64,000 bases of DNA, taken from the NCBI GenBank assembly GCA_018398575.1, contig JAGTXZ010000020.1, positions 2,108,001 to 2,172,000 on the forward strand. The letters are read 5' to 3'. Every line of letters starts with the position of its first letter. The first letter of the stretch is position 1. The DNA comes from Ampelomyces quisqualis (Eukaryota > Ascomycota > Dothideomycetes > Pleosporales > Phaeosphaeriaceae). The position numbers were made by a program, and so were the translations under genes. Below are positions 11,613 to 21,690 of the stretch, piece by piece. The notes beneath the pieces were generated by a model. It had not been told where the DNA came from. It saw nothing but the letters and a program-made list of their open reading frames with translations, and did no database searches.

Positions 11613-11972
11613 ATGCCATTGTCTAAAGAGGATTTCATCAGAGGCTGCAACGCAACCTTGGGCGAAAGAGAGTATTACGGGAACTTCCCATCGGTCGCGA
11701 ATCGCCCAAACGAAAAGCCAACAGAGAATGTTCAGATCCAACCCACAAAATTAGCTGGAAGCAAAGACACAGGCATAGCGCTCATGGCCGCAGTACTAGA
11801 GGAATCCAAACAAGCTAGTATCGACATAGATATGCACGATTCAGAACTCATCGAACTGCTCCAAAAATGCGTGAATAGCATGGACGGTGCAGAGATTTAT
11901 ACCGAGCAATCTGTGAAGCACCCTACTCAGCCAGTCACTTTCTGGTTCTCGGAGTGTGAGCTGCCGGCGTGA
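11613..11972 (+). CDS. Small hypothetical protein, 119 aa
   Basis: This is an intronless ORF starting MPLSKEDFIRGC and ending SECELPA. It has no signal peptide, no membrane segment and no motif I recognise. The central part (SIDIDMHDSELIELLQKCV) looks helical and acidic. The start has a fair context (GCAATGC). It stands alone between two gene-free stretches. It could be an orphan gene of this lineage or a chance ORF; its composition looks more like coding sequence than random. Confidence 0.45.
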   Translation: MPLSKEDFIRGCNATLGEREYYGNFPSVANRPNEKPTENVQIQPTKLAGSKDTGIALMAAVLEESKQASIDIDMHDSELIELLQKCVNSMDGAEIYTEQSVKHPTQPVTFWFSECELPA

Positions 11973-12496
11973 CTGCGCAGAGAATTTCTTGCGCTAATGG
12001 GACACAGTGAATTACGACGCTGAGGTTGAAAATAACCGAGAATTGGCTATACCGAAATTTGCCAGGTGACAGTGATGGGTCATGAGCTCGAAGACTAGAG
12101 TTGGTTTGATGCTAGATTTGCGGGCAAGGCAGATAGATCAACACATACATAAGTAGATAGTTACCATCATCACAATATCACCAATGAATATGTTTGATTG
12201 CTCTCTGAAAATAACAAAGGCATTTAGTCTGAAGTTACAGCCTTCACCCTAAGTATCCCGCGGATCTATGACCAGACTTGTTGGGTTAAGAAGAGTCAAA
12301 GCATGCGGGGCTTGCATAATCGTAATGAAGTTTGCTGTATCGTCCGCGCGTGCTCGCCTCAGCCACAAGACGGCAGTCACGATACGACATCAAGCCTCTC
12401 AATGATGTCTCTGATCAAGCTGATAACAAAGCAAGGGCTTGTATTATGCTTATTGCGGGACTGCACAGCCAGCATCTCTCGTCACTCAGGTTCATC
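11973..12496. other. Intergenic, no gene seen
   Basis: No ORF of note and no repeat seen. The right part is upstream sequence for the next gene. Confidence 0.4.
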
Positions 12497-13048
12497 ATGA
12501 CAAGGATGAATCCGCAACAACAAGCTCCTCAAGCTCACGGCCCCCAGCAACCTCCTCCTCCCCCTTGGACACATCCCCAGCCAGCCCCTTTATCTCCCCT
12601 CGCAGCAGATCCCCAACCACCCCACAACAATTCCGCTCTCACATTCTCCCACCTCCCCCAAACAGGCCCCTACCCCCTCGGCGAACCCACGCCCTCACCA
12701 GACGACTGGTTCGCAATCGTGCGCTTCGAAATGCCTTTGCTCAACTACTCCGATGACACATCCGAGATCCTGGCTTTCTCGCTCGACCCCGGTCCGCCTG
12801 TGCGCTGGACATTCCGGACAGGTGATTTCGACCAGGAGTGGAGTCGGATTGTGTGGGCGGGTACGCAGCTTGAGGCGGCGCTGGCGAGGGTAGTGGTTGA
12901 GGCGGAGAAGTGGGCGAAGAAAGATGGGTATTTTGTCGAGAAGATTGGGGGCAGGGAGTGTCGGCTTTATGCGGGAGAGCCGTGTGGGGAGGGGGAGTAT
13001 AGGGGCAAGGTGTATGTTGAGGGGCCGTTTGAGGTGGAGGGGAAGTAG
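12497..13048 (+). CDS. Hypothetical proline-rich protein, 183 aa
   Basis: This is an intronless ORF. Residues 1-60 are rich in proline and glutamine and probably disordered. Residues 70-183 form a mixed-composition domain beginning DDWFAIVRFEMPLLNYSDD, with WTFRTGDFDQEW and a glycine-rich end YRGKVYVEGPFEVEGK. I do not recognise the family. The frame is open upstream of the chosen ATG. The last 31 coding bases are repeated just after the stop by a 43-base tandem duplication (13018-13103), so the stop lies in the first copy. Confidence 0.6.
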   Translation: MTRMNPQQQAPQAHGPQQPPPPPWTHPQPAPLSPLAADPQPPHNNSALTFSHLPQTGPYPLGEPTPSPDDWFAIVRFEMPLLNYSDDTSEILAFSLDPGPPVRWTFRTGDFDQEWSRIVWAGTQLEAALARVVVEAEKWAKKDGYFVEKIGGRECRLYAGEPCGEGEYRGKVYVEGPFEVEGK

Positions 13049-13103
13049 GTGAGTGGTTGGTGAGGGGCCGTTTGAGGTGGAGGGGAAGTAGGTGGGTGAT
13101 TGG
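13018..13103. repeat. 43-base tandem duplication across a stop codon
   Basis: The unit occupies 13018-13060 and again 13061-13103, with only a few mismatches near the 3' end. It contains the last codons and TAG stop of the upstream proline-rich gene. The close identity suggests a young duplication. Confidence 0.85.
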
Positions 13104-13484
13104 CGAGGAGAGAGAAGATCGGTTTGGAAAGGGTAGGTAATTTGCATGCGTCGATATGGCTCAGTGTTTGGTGAATAGCTGAAGTCGTTTTGTTACTCAG
13201 AGGTGTAGTGCTTGACGGATTTACACCTGTGTTTGCGAACCGATGAGTCTTAGATATGTCAGCTAGTCGTATCTGACTCTAATCAAGCCCGTTAGAGCAA
13301 CATCTGACTATGCATGGGAAGTGACAGCTAGATCGCGTGCGGTGTTGAAGGAGCGACGTCATGAATCGCGTTCCTTGGCCCATGCACGAATCGCAATTAA
13401 CTACCATGGTATTCCGTAAGCGTCACGCCTTGCACGCCTTCACGTCGCGCGTTGCCTTGATGAGGCACTGCTACTACAGCCTCG
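13104..13484. other. Intergenic, no gene seen
   Basis: Short spacer between the proline-rich gene and MON1, presumably holding the MON1 promoter. Nothing else seen. Confidence 0.4.
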
Positions 13485-15916
13485 ATGCCCGAGACCGGGA
13501 GCGTCGAGCGTGATGGAGCCTCGTCGCGGTCGAAGAAGGCAGATGACGTCGCGCAGCACGACTTTGTAAACCCCACATTGAATATCATAAACGGCATGTC
13601 GCCGAGGACGTCGACCAGCGGCATCTCTTCCCCGTCACGGGAAGGAACACCGCCGCCGCTGCCCCCACGACCACAGCTCGGCTTCCTCAGCTCCCAGCCG
13701 CCGACGTCGCACTCGATACGCAAGGCGCCTTCGCGACCGCAGCTCGTCTCCAAAGCCACCACCCAGCTCTCTCTGGGCAATGGTCCGGCTTTCGGCACAG
13801 AATCACGCGACGATGCGCCAGCGTCTGATGCTGCGAAGCAACGCAGCTGTCTGGGCGTGGGCAAACCCTCACGGGCGAGCGAGGCCGACGACAACGCCAG
13901 CGTCGTGAGCTACATGACTCGGGCCGAGGGCGTGGGAGAAGGGGAAAGCATGTCGGGCGAGGTAATGGGGCGGGAAGAGAGGACGGCGACAGAGAAGACT
14001 CTGTTGAAGTCGCTCGGGCCCAACTTCACCGACAGCGGAGCACAGAGCCTATTCCCGCCCGATGCCCAGTTCGATGCCGCTTTCAATCGCGAGTTCGACG
14101 AGATGGAGGATATGCATGTGGACGGGTCCAACCAAGGTTTGGCATACACCACATGTCTTGAGGTAGCTTGCGCTGATGTAGTGAGTAGAAGCTGTCATGC
14201 GCCAGTGGCGTGCGAAATTGAAGCATTTCCTGATCTTATCGAGTGCCGGCAAGCCCATCTACAGTAGGCATGGCCATGACCAGCTCATCGGCAACTACAT
14301 CGGCGTGGTGCAGACAATCATCTCCTTCTACCAGTCTACCCAGGACACGCTGCGGGGATTCACAGCCGGCGATGTGCGCTTCGTAGTCATGTCCAAAGGT
14401 CCGCTCAACTTGGTGGCCATCACTCGACTACCAGAGAGCGATTCGCAGCTTCGCACTCAACTCGAGGCACTTTACATGCAGATTCTTTCGACGCTGACCT
14501 TGCCAAACATGGAGCGCATGTTTGCTGCTCGCGCCAACTACGACCTTCGTCGGCCGCTGCAAGGTACTGAGGCACTGCTCTCTGCGCTCGCAGATGGCTT
14601 CACACGAGGCTCGTCGTCGACCCTTCTGTCAGCCCTCGAATGTCTAAAGCTACGCAAGTCCCATCGCGCAACGATCAACAACACGTTTCTCAAGACTCGC
14701 TCTGAAAACCTACTCTACGGCCTGATTGTAGCAAGTGGCAAGCTCGTTTCTGTTGTACGACCAAAGAAGCACAGTCTACATCCTGGCGACTTGCATTTGG
14801 TCTTCAACATGCTATTTGAAGCCGGCAGCGTCAAAGCTGGGGGTGGCGAGAACTGGATACCGCTGTGTCTACCTGGGTTCAATAACACTGGATACCTGTA
14901 CATGTACGTCAGCTTCTTGAATCTGGAACATCCCACAGAGCAGATGCAAGATCGCTCAAGCACAAGCGAGGGAGCACCCGACGAAGTTGCGATATTACTC
15001 ATTAGTGCCAAAAAGGAAAGCTTCTTTGAGCTTCGCACCATGAGGGATGATTTGGTTGAGGTAAGTCGACTATTTCTTTACACAGAAAGCCTCCCAGTCA
15101 CTTATCCGGTACATTGCCCAACTGTTTTCATCCTGGCCAGCTCTCTCTTTGGTATCTCGCCCTCAGTCCCATGGGGGGAATTCGCGCATTATCGCGCTGT
15201 CTTTTTGTTTAAACCCGGCGGTAGCCTTATCTCGTACACGAGCCTGTGTACGAAGCTGGACCCATGCATGCGGCCTTGGGAAATCGGACCACACAGATGG
15301 CCGACTGAAGCTGTTACTCGTCGCCTTTTCGCCGACTCCCCGCCCGTCCCGTAAACCCCTTGCTTGTCGTGCTGTTGTGGAAGAAACATGTCTGCTGATG
15401 CTAACGAGGATTACTAGACCCTGCAGCACAACGGCTCCATCGACGCCCTTTGGACTGCGGTCAAACTAGGTCGGCCGAAATGTACAGACATTGTGCCCGG
15501 CAGCCCTTTGCGCCACTTCCTGTACAAATCACGCAGCCATGTTCAATTCACCATGCCGAGTTTCGACCCGTATTTCCAGACGCCGTTGGATAAACGTCGG
15601 TTAGTCACACCCCCTTGACCCCGCTTCTTGCTTGCTTGCTTGGCTTGATTGTTGATGAATCGATTTTCCAAGGCTACTCAATCTCTACATCAAACTCCAC
15701 GCCAACATGCACAGTAAACCTAATTCCCTCAAAGTCCACTACGAGACAAACACGACGTCGATTGCGCTGGCGTGGACATCGCCCCTGTTCGAGCTGTACG
15801 CTGTTGCGCCGGCGAGTACGAGCCGTGCGGCGTTGGCGCAGAGCGCGAATCAGATTGTTCAGTGGGTCTCGAGGGAGGAGGAGAGGGTGTTTATTATTGG
15901 GGGCGCGGTGTTTTGA
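13485..15916 (+). CDS. MON1: Vacuolar fusion protein Mon1
   Basis: Mon1 pairs with Ccz1 as the exchange factor for Rab7/Ypt7, driving endosome-to-vacuole and autophagosome fusion. Exons are 13485-14136, 14189-15060, 15418-15599 and 15673-15916, all phases consistent, giving 649 aa. Residues 1-217 are disordered, with a PPLPPRPQLG patch. The first longin domain starts at RQWRAKLKHFLILSSAGKPIYSRHG, followed by GDVRFVVMSKGPLNLVAITR. The third exon carries DIVPGSPLRHFLYKSRSHVQFTM across its middle, very typical of Mon1, and the last exon ends VFIIGGAVF. The third intron is 357 bases, far longer than its neighbours, and stays open in frame for about 98 codons. Confidence 0.93.
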
Positions 15917-16718
15917 GCGCGTGGTACAGCGTGGCAGACGGGCGTGGGTATATGGCAAGCGGTGGTGTGTGATGGATACCCCATGAGGAAAAACAATGAA
16001 TGCAAAGTGAGAGCGAGCAGTGCATCTGAGTTGTGCGAGTATCGATGCATGGTCGATGCAGGTACCATATTTCCCAGTATCATGTGTACAAGCCATGGTT
16101 ACTTGTCTATGGCCAGGCAGTCCAGTCTCGTGGAAAGAGGACGTCCGTCTATTTTTCATTCCTGGCACCATTCCATCCTCACGAATAAACAAGACTACAC
16201 GATGCACGAATCATGCGCGCGCAAGCTAGCAGAGAGTGTATTATCGATTCATTTGGCCATTCAGGCCATGGCTATCTCGCTTTATATACAAAGATCAAGT
16301 CACGCGTCTCGCAACGCTATGCATGCATGCATGGAACGACCAACGACCATCAGACACCAAAGGTGGTTCAGTGTACAAAGAGGAATGTGAGGACACACAA
16401 TGCAATGCCAGATGCAAGGATGAGGGTGTAGGGATTTGTGCAGGTACAGTCTTGAGGTTTGCTCCAAAGGGAGGATGATCGGGCAGGGTAGTGGTGGTGT
16501 CGACGGGGATATGGATGTAGATGACGAGGAAGGAGACGCTGTGCTTCTAGGTGCCCAGGGCCATCAACAGCACCAAAAATGTTGACCTCGACAGGGGTTC
16601 GTCGAGGTGAAATGCTCTCAAAAGATTGGTAGCCATGTGCCGGCTCTGGGCCTTGGTTGAAAGGGGTCGATTTTCTGATGCTTGGGCTTGGACGAGGCGT
16701 ACAAGAAGAGCATGTCAA
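15917..16718. other. Spacer between convergent MON1 and phosphatase genes
   Basis: It probably contains both 3' UTRs. A GCATGCATGCATG tract lies near 16320. On the minus strand the phosphatase frame stays open from its stop down to 16368. No independent gene seen. Confidence 0.4.
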
Positions 16719-18166
16719 TCAAGTCTTGCCCTTTTCATACGTCATGTCTGCGTCCATGAGCTCTGCCTCGAGGGCGGCGCGGGCATCTAGATTAGATGCT
16801 GCGTCACTCACATGGCTCGCGGGCTGCCGAGTGCCATCATCTGCTCGCATCGACTTCTGTCTCTTCAGCGCTGGCTCGCTGTCCGACCTCGGTGGGGTGC
16901 TGGTGATACCAAGGTCGGCAGCTTCGACGGGGTGAGCAGCAATCCAGCGCTCGCGCCATCGTTCACGGAGGGCGTCGTAGAGGAAGAGGAACTGGTTCTT
17001 AGACTGCACCATGCCTGCTCGCTGGTCTCGAAGCTTTGCGATGACTGTAATGACAGGGTCCTCGTTGTCGGGCGCTTCGCCAAGGTCAAGGCTGCCTTCG
17101 TCCAGCTCCTGCAACAACCAATCAAGGGCAATGAAGGTTCCACTGCGGCCAATGCCTGCACTGCAGTGGACGATTCTGGGGTTTGTGGCGTTGTCGCCGT
17201 TTTTGTGGCGCGAAACGTCGACGAGTCTCAGCAGCGCAGCGCGGTCGGCGCCCTCGGGCACGGAGAAGTCTGGCCAGGCAGCGAAAAGAAGATGCCAGAT
17301 CTTGCGCGACTCGCTGCCGTCGTCGGTGGTCATGTCCATCTCGCGCACCTCTGTCCTCGCTTCCTCGTCCTGCGATAGGGCTGCCAGGTGCAGAGTGTGT
17401 ACGAAGCCATCGCCGAACTCGTCCTCTTGGTTGATGCGCATGTCGGGACTCGCAGGCGACTGCGGGTAGTAGGGGAAGCATTTCTCGCGGCCGGCCTCGT
17501 GGGTCTGGGTCAGCATGACAACGACGGCGGGGTCCTGGTTCTCGTTCCAGATCATGCGCCAGATGTGCGACCAGCTGTCGTGCTTGGGGCCCTTTGCGTC
17601 GCGTCAGCTCTGTCGCGGCTGAGGGCGGGGCGCAACGTACCTGTGTGGCGATGTACCGGAGCGGGGTGGCCGACTTGGTCGAGGCCAGGACAATGGGCGA
17701 GGCGTTGATGTAGTCGTCGTGGCCGGGCGGCACGGCCAGCCTGACTCTGTTCGCCTGGTACGGGTCCACGTTCACATACCTGTTGCGGGCGACGTAGGCG
17801 GGCGAGTTGCAGCGGGCGAAGTCGTAGTGCTGGTCGGCGCCGCTCGCCTGGGCCTGCACGCCGGCGCGCAGGCGGTCGAGCTGGGCCGTCTCCAGGCGTG
17901 TCCACTGCACGTCGAGCTCTGCGCGTGTCGGTCAGCCATGTCGGGCGGGAGGGGGCGCGGGGGGGCCTGCCTGGGCGTCTGCTGGGGCGCAGGAACGCAG
18001 GGTACGGGGTGCCGTCGGGGCCCTGGGGGTCGCCGGTCGCGGGCGAGGCGGCGGGCGTGCTGGCGGCGGGCGTGCTGGCGGCGGGCGTGCTGAGCGGCGG
18101 CGTGCTGTCTCTGCTGCGCGCGCGCTTGCACGACGTGGGCGACAGCGGGGCCTGCGCCGAAGCCAT
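16719..18166 (-). CDS. Tyrosine-specific protein phosphatase
   Basis: This is a classical PTP that removes phosphate from tyrosine, related to yeast Ptp1 and fission yeast Pyp3. Exons on the minus strand are 18166-17971, 17918-17641 and 17591-16719 (448 aa). The first exon is low complexity, with repeats of TPAAS. The domain begins near RNRYVNVDPYQANRV, followed by DDYINASPI. The WPD loop reads AAWPDFSVPEG. The P-loop is VHCSAGIGRSGTFIALD, with catalytic Cys and Arg both present; the Q-loop region reads RAGMVQSKNQF. Intron 17919-17970 fits only as GC-AG (CAG|GCAGGC), giving phase 1. The ORF is open upstream to 18265 but has no ATG there, so I start at 18166. The C-terminal tail after residue 380 is disordered. 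Confidence 0.88.
17919..17970 (-). other. Probable GC-AG intron in the phosphatase gene
   Basis: GT donors upstream (at CC|GTAC and GC|GTTC) give the wrong phase. CAG|GCAGGC with acceptor CGCAG gives 52 bases and joins RRP to ELDVQWTRLE in frame. Confidence 0.6.
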
Positions 18167-18322
18167 GGTGTTGCTGGCGCCGGTCGTGGTCAGCCCGCCC
18201 TTGGGCTGGGCCTTGCGCCGCAGGGCGCGCAGTTTGTGCAGCGTGAAGAAGTTGGGGCGGCGCAAGGGCCGAACGCTGACAGGCGGGCGCGGTGGAGTGC
18301 AGTCGAGGAGGCGTCGAGTGCC
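18167..18322. promoter_or_regulatory. Shared promoter between divergent genes
   Basis: Only about 156 bases separate the ATG of the phosphatase gene (minus) from the ATG of the Mrx7-like gene (plus). Both promoters and 5' UTRs must fit in or overlap this spacer. I saw no clear TATA box. Confidence 0.5.
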
Positions 18323-18729
18323 ATGGACTTTCTAGGGTTGAGCCGGCCCCCGCCGCTTCTCCTCCACCTCCCCACGCGCGCCTCGTACAACCAACTCTGC
18401 ATGGCGCCCTGGTTTGCGCTGGTCGAGGCAGGTGCATCACAGCCTCGCCGTGAGCTCTCGACTAACAACGCCCGCAGGCTTGGGCGGTCGCAAAGCTCAT
18501 TCGCACTCCCGCGTTCAACCGAGCGGTCCACAAGGCCTACCGCACGATCAACCGGATACCAGACATGGAACCTAGGAACGGCCTAGGCAGTATGTTGCCA
18601 TTGCCGTTGCATCTCCAGCCTTGATGCTGATGCGTGCCAGGAACCGGCCCCTCCACCTTGGACCACTTCAAGGACGAGCTGAAGACGCAGCTCAGGGAAC
18701 TCACCTGGCAGAAACGCCCGCCGAAATGA
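18323..18729 (+). CDS. Small mitochondrial protein, Mrx7-like candidate
   Basis: Exons are 18323-18427, 18478-18589 and 18641-18729, giving 101 aa. The N-terminus MDFLGLSRPPPLLLHLPTRA resembles a targeting region. The middle, AKLIRTPAFNRAVHKAYRTI, and the later FKDELKTQLREL resemble the Mrx7 family, a component of the mitochondrial MIOREX expression complex in yeast. I base this on family memory, so the name is tentative. The first intron is needed in phase 0, and only GAG|GCAGGT (a GC donor) with acceptor CGCAG fits; using the nearby GT donor gives a wrong frame. The second intron is GTATGT...CCAG, 51 bases. Confidence 0.6.
18428..18477 (+). other. Probable GC-AG intron in the Mrx7-like gene
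   Basis: The donor is GAG|GCAGGT and the acceptor CCGCAG, with branch-like CTAAC, 50 bases, phase 0. The alternative GT four bases further on leads to a frame with an early stop and no similarity. Confidence 0.6.
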
Positions 18730-19625
18730 AAGCCGCCCCGCAACCCTAAGAAGTCATGGTGGAAGGAAGTAAGCTTCCATGGGCTGTGAGCTTCGACTGG
18801 ACTTGGCTGTCGTGGTCTTTCGCGGTAATGATGCGGAGTCGAGGTCTGCAGTATCTAAATAGAAGGGTGGATATCATTGAGCCAAGGGGCTTCCTCTTTG
18901 CATCAACATGTTCTGTGTGTTGAGGGACACTGTACAGTCACATCATTCCATACAAATACTTACCTCAAGGACATGGCTACACACATCTCCACCGCCACCC
19001 CACACCCAAAGTGGGAATCCCCTCCACCTCGGACGCAACGCCAAGAAAAGGCAGCGAAGAATATCGCACCAACACATAGTCCACATGCAGCATAGCGCAC
19101 AAAAAGCGATTACATACCATCGAACTTGTCCGCAAGCATCGTCGTATCGGTCAAAAATCGGCCATCATCACCACCCTGCATCCATTACCATTCCATGATT
19201 TGTCAACGCAAGTATGAAAAAAAAAACCAGCATCACACAAAGGCACGTATACTTTTTTCCCCTGTTGCACAACCCAACGCAGCATCACAACAAGACCAGA
19301 CCGCCATCGCGCACCGTGAGGGTGATGATGTCGCGGCAGGCACAGTCCGCTAGTGAGTCTGCGGTTGCGTACAGGGATAACGCGGGAAGGGCGCCGAGTT
19401 GATCCGACGGGACGATCCACGATGCGAGAGGTATGAGACGAGGCTGGGATCACGGGTGCGGCATCGACGACGTGATGGAGTTCAAGTACCAAGTACCATG
19501 GTGATGACTCCTGAAAACGGCACGTGGATGCATGGAGCGCGGCAATGGCGTGAGGGGGTTGAATGTAGCTGGTGTGTCAGGAGAGTCAGATGCATCGGCC
19601 GAGGTGTGCCGTGTGTCTATACGAA

Positions 19626-19643
19626 GTACGGAGTACTCCGTAC
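19626..19643. repeat. 18-base perfect palindrome built on TACTCCGTA
   Basis: GTACGGAGTACTCCGTAC reads the same on both strands. Its half-site TACTCCGTA recurs at 20935, 23566, 43444, 55283 and, inverted, at 59584, always outside the genes I call. Confidence 0.9.
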
Positions 19644-21375
19644 CGTTTCTCGAAATCCGGCTCCAAGCATGTGCGCGTCCACGTTTCTGATGGTCACCGC
19701 TTGTAAGCCGGATTCCCGAGCTAGGGGTCCGACGCTTTCGATGTTTTCATTACCGGTTGCGCATCACGATTCTCTTACCGCTACTAAGATGACTCCAGGG
19801 AGCAGAATCAACAGCAATGCGAGGCTGCGTGGAGAGTCCACGCTTACAAAGTGATGTGACGTGGGGGGGGGCATATTTTTAATGGTCCGCCCCTGTCTAA
19901 GCTTCTTCAGCCCTGCGATAGTGAGGTGGGTCTGAAGTTGGACTGTGTAGAATTCGCGCGAGTTTCCTACCGTCTTCGTTTGAGCTTCACATCCTGCAAT
20001 CGAATCGTCGTGGGTAGCTCAAGTAGGGGACGACCGCTCTGAGACTGCAGTGCGTGTTACAAGATGAGGAACGATGCTGGGCGAACGTCCAGCAATCCAT
20101 GCTGCGATCACTGTCTAATGCGAAACAGCTGCGTTGACATCACCATGTATGTCGGAGCGGAACATGGACTATCCAGAATCTCGACAGCGAAGCCTTCAGG
20201 ACATGCTCCTTGAGCCCTCATTCGGCCGTGTCAGACTCAAGACTGTCGACGGCTTCGGATGCGGTCGCCGAGCAACGATCCATCATCCACATCAGTAGCT
20301 GCGGAGCGGACCATCAGCCGCCGAATGCCCGAACTCGCAGAACCCGATATTTTTCGTCCCTGAGCCCCCCTCTCATGTACATAGATTGCAGGGAAAGTGG
20401 GCTATAAGCAATTAGAACACCTTGCTCTATAATTGCTGTGTCTCAACAACCACGATAGACAATGTTACTAGAATTGCAGGGCGTGCTCTTCAAGGCCGAA
20501 TGTAGCCGCTGTAGAATTTTAACTGCATTTGAACATCTCTTGATTGTGTTGCAGGGTTGGTGTTCATGGTCTTGGCGGCGGCCTAATAGCCGGCTTCTCC
20601 TGCTGCCTACATACAAGACAGCCGCCCACCCCCTACATGTGTACACGTCTCCTTGTGGCTCGGTCCTTGGTCGGATGGTCAAGAGAGTATTAGGCGCAGG
20701 CTCAGGAGTCAGGGGAGAGCTGGGGTTGTGGACCACATCTCCTTGGCTAGCCTCGTGCGACGGAGTGAGTGCGCGTCTTGAATTTCTCGAGGCTGTTTAC
20801 TGTACTCCCTCCTAGCCATGCAATTGGGCTCGGTCAGACTGCTTGATCGTGAGGCCATGTTTGGACCACGCTCAAGGTGTCAGAAGACTAGGTCCTTAAC
20901 CCCGCGTTTGTCAGAAGTGCCATGTGAACGTTGGTACTCCGTACAGCCCATGACAATTGGAGAGTAAAGAGCATGCATGATACCATGTGTATCTGGTTGG
21001 CTCAGGGGCTCGATTTTGGCAGGTCTCGCAGGGTTTGGGATTCGGCAATCTCGCTTCCAGCTCGAGTTGATGGCTGCCCAGAGGAGTATCAGCCTCGTGA
21101 GCCGTGGCATATTCCTGTAGCTGGGGAAGCGAGCCGGGTACTGGTGCTGGAAACGCTGGAAACACGATCTACTGCAATGGGTCGAGCGGGAAATATGGGT
21201 GGCCCAAATTTCCATGGGACAAGGTAAATTTGCATGCTTTCTGACACGTACGGTCTGTCTACCGTCACTTGTCAACTTGGTGACCCAACTTGCTCTGGGG
21301 AAGCTGGACGTTCCCGACAAGGATCCGCAGCACGCGCAGACTTGGAAAATGGTTGCCTATGGCCAGTTGGCTAAA

Positions 21376-21690
21376 CACAAGTAATGAGGCGCAGATCTAC
21401 GGGCATACTCGATGCTGTCGGTGCAACTGCGACCTCCAAGGCGGCGGATATATCGGTCGTTCGATGTTATCAAACTTTCATTGACGTCGTCCATCTACCT
21501 CGGTAGGACCAAGCTTCAAAAGAGGTTGATCCAAGTTACGGCATCAGCTACGTCGGAGGTATGCTCCGAGAAGCAATTGATAGAGTTGCTGAAGCAGCAA
21601 GGTATCCTTGTAGGCCTGCAGTGCGCATGGATGTGGCTAGTATCATGTATCTCTCAACCTGATGCAGCAGAGTCCAGACTGGTTTGACAA
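21376..21690 (+). pseudogene. Possible broken coding stretch
   Basis: One plus-strand frame opens near an ATG at about 21383, reads LDAVGATATSKAADISVV and FIDVVHLPR, meets a TAG, then continues in the same frame with DQASKEVDPSYGISYVGGML and REAIDRVAEAARYP. The composition is protein-like on both sides of the stop. I could not identify the family, and a chance ORF is possible. Confidence 0.2.

Noticed and set aside
18190..18531. Minus-strand ORF upstream of the phosphatase
   Set aside because: It overlaps the Mrx7-like gene on the opposite strand, is in another frame from the phosphatase, and has no family features.
20462..20815. 117-codon plus-strand ORF
   Set aside because: Composition and codon pattern look random and overlapping minus-strand ORFs are similar in length; no motif.
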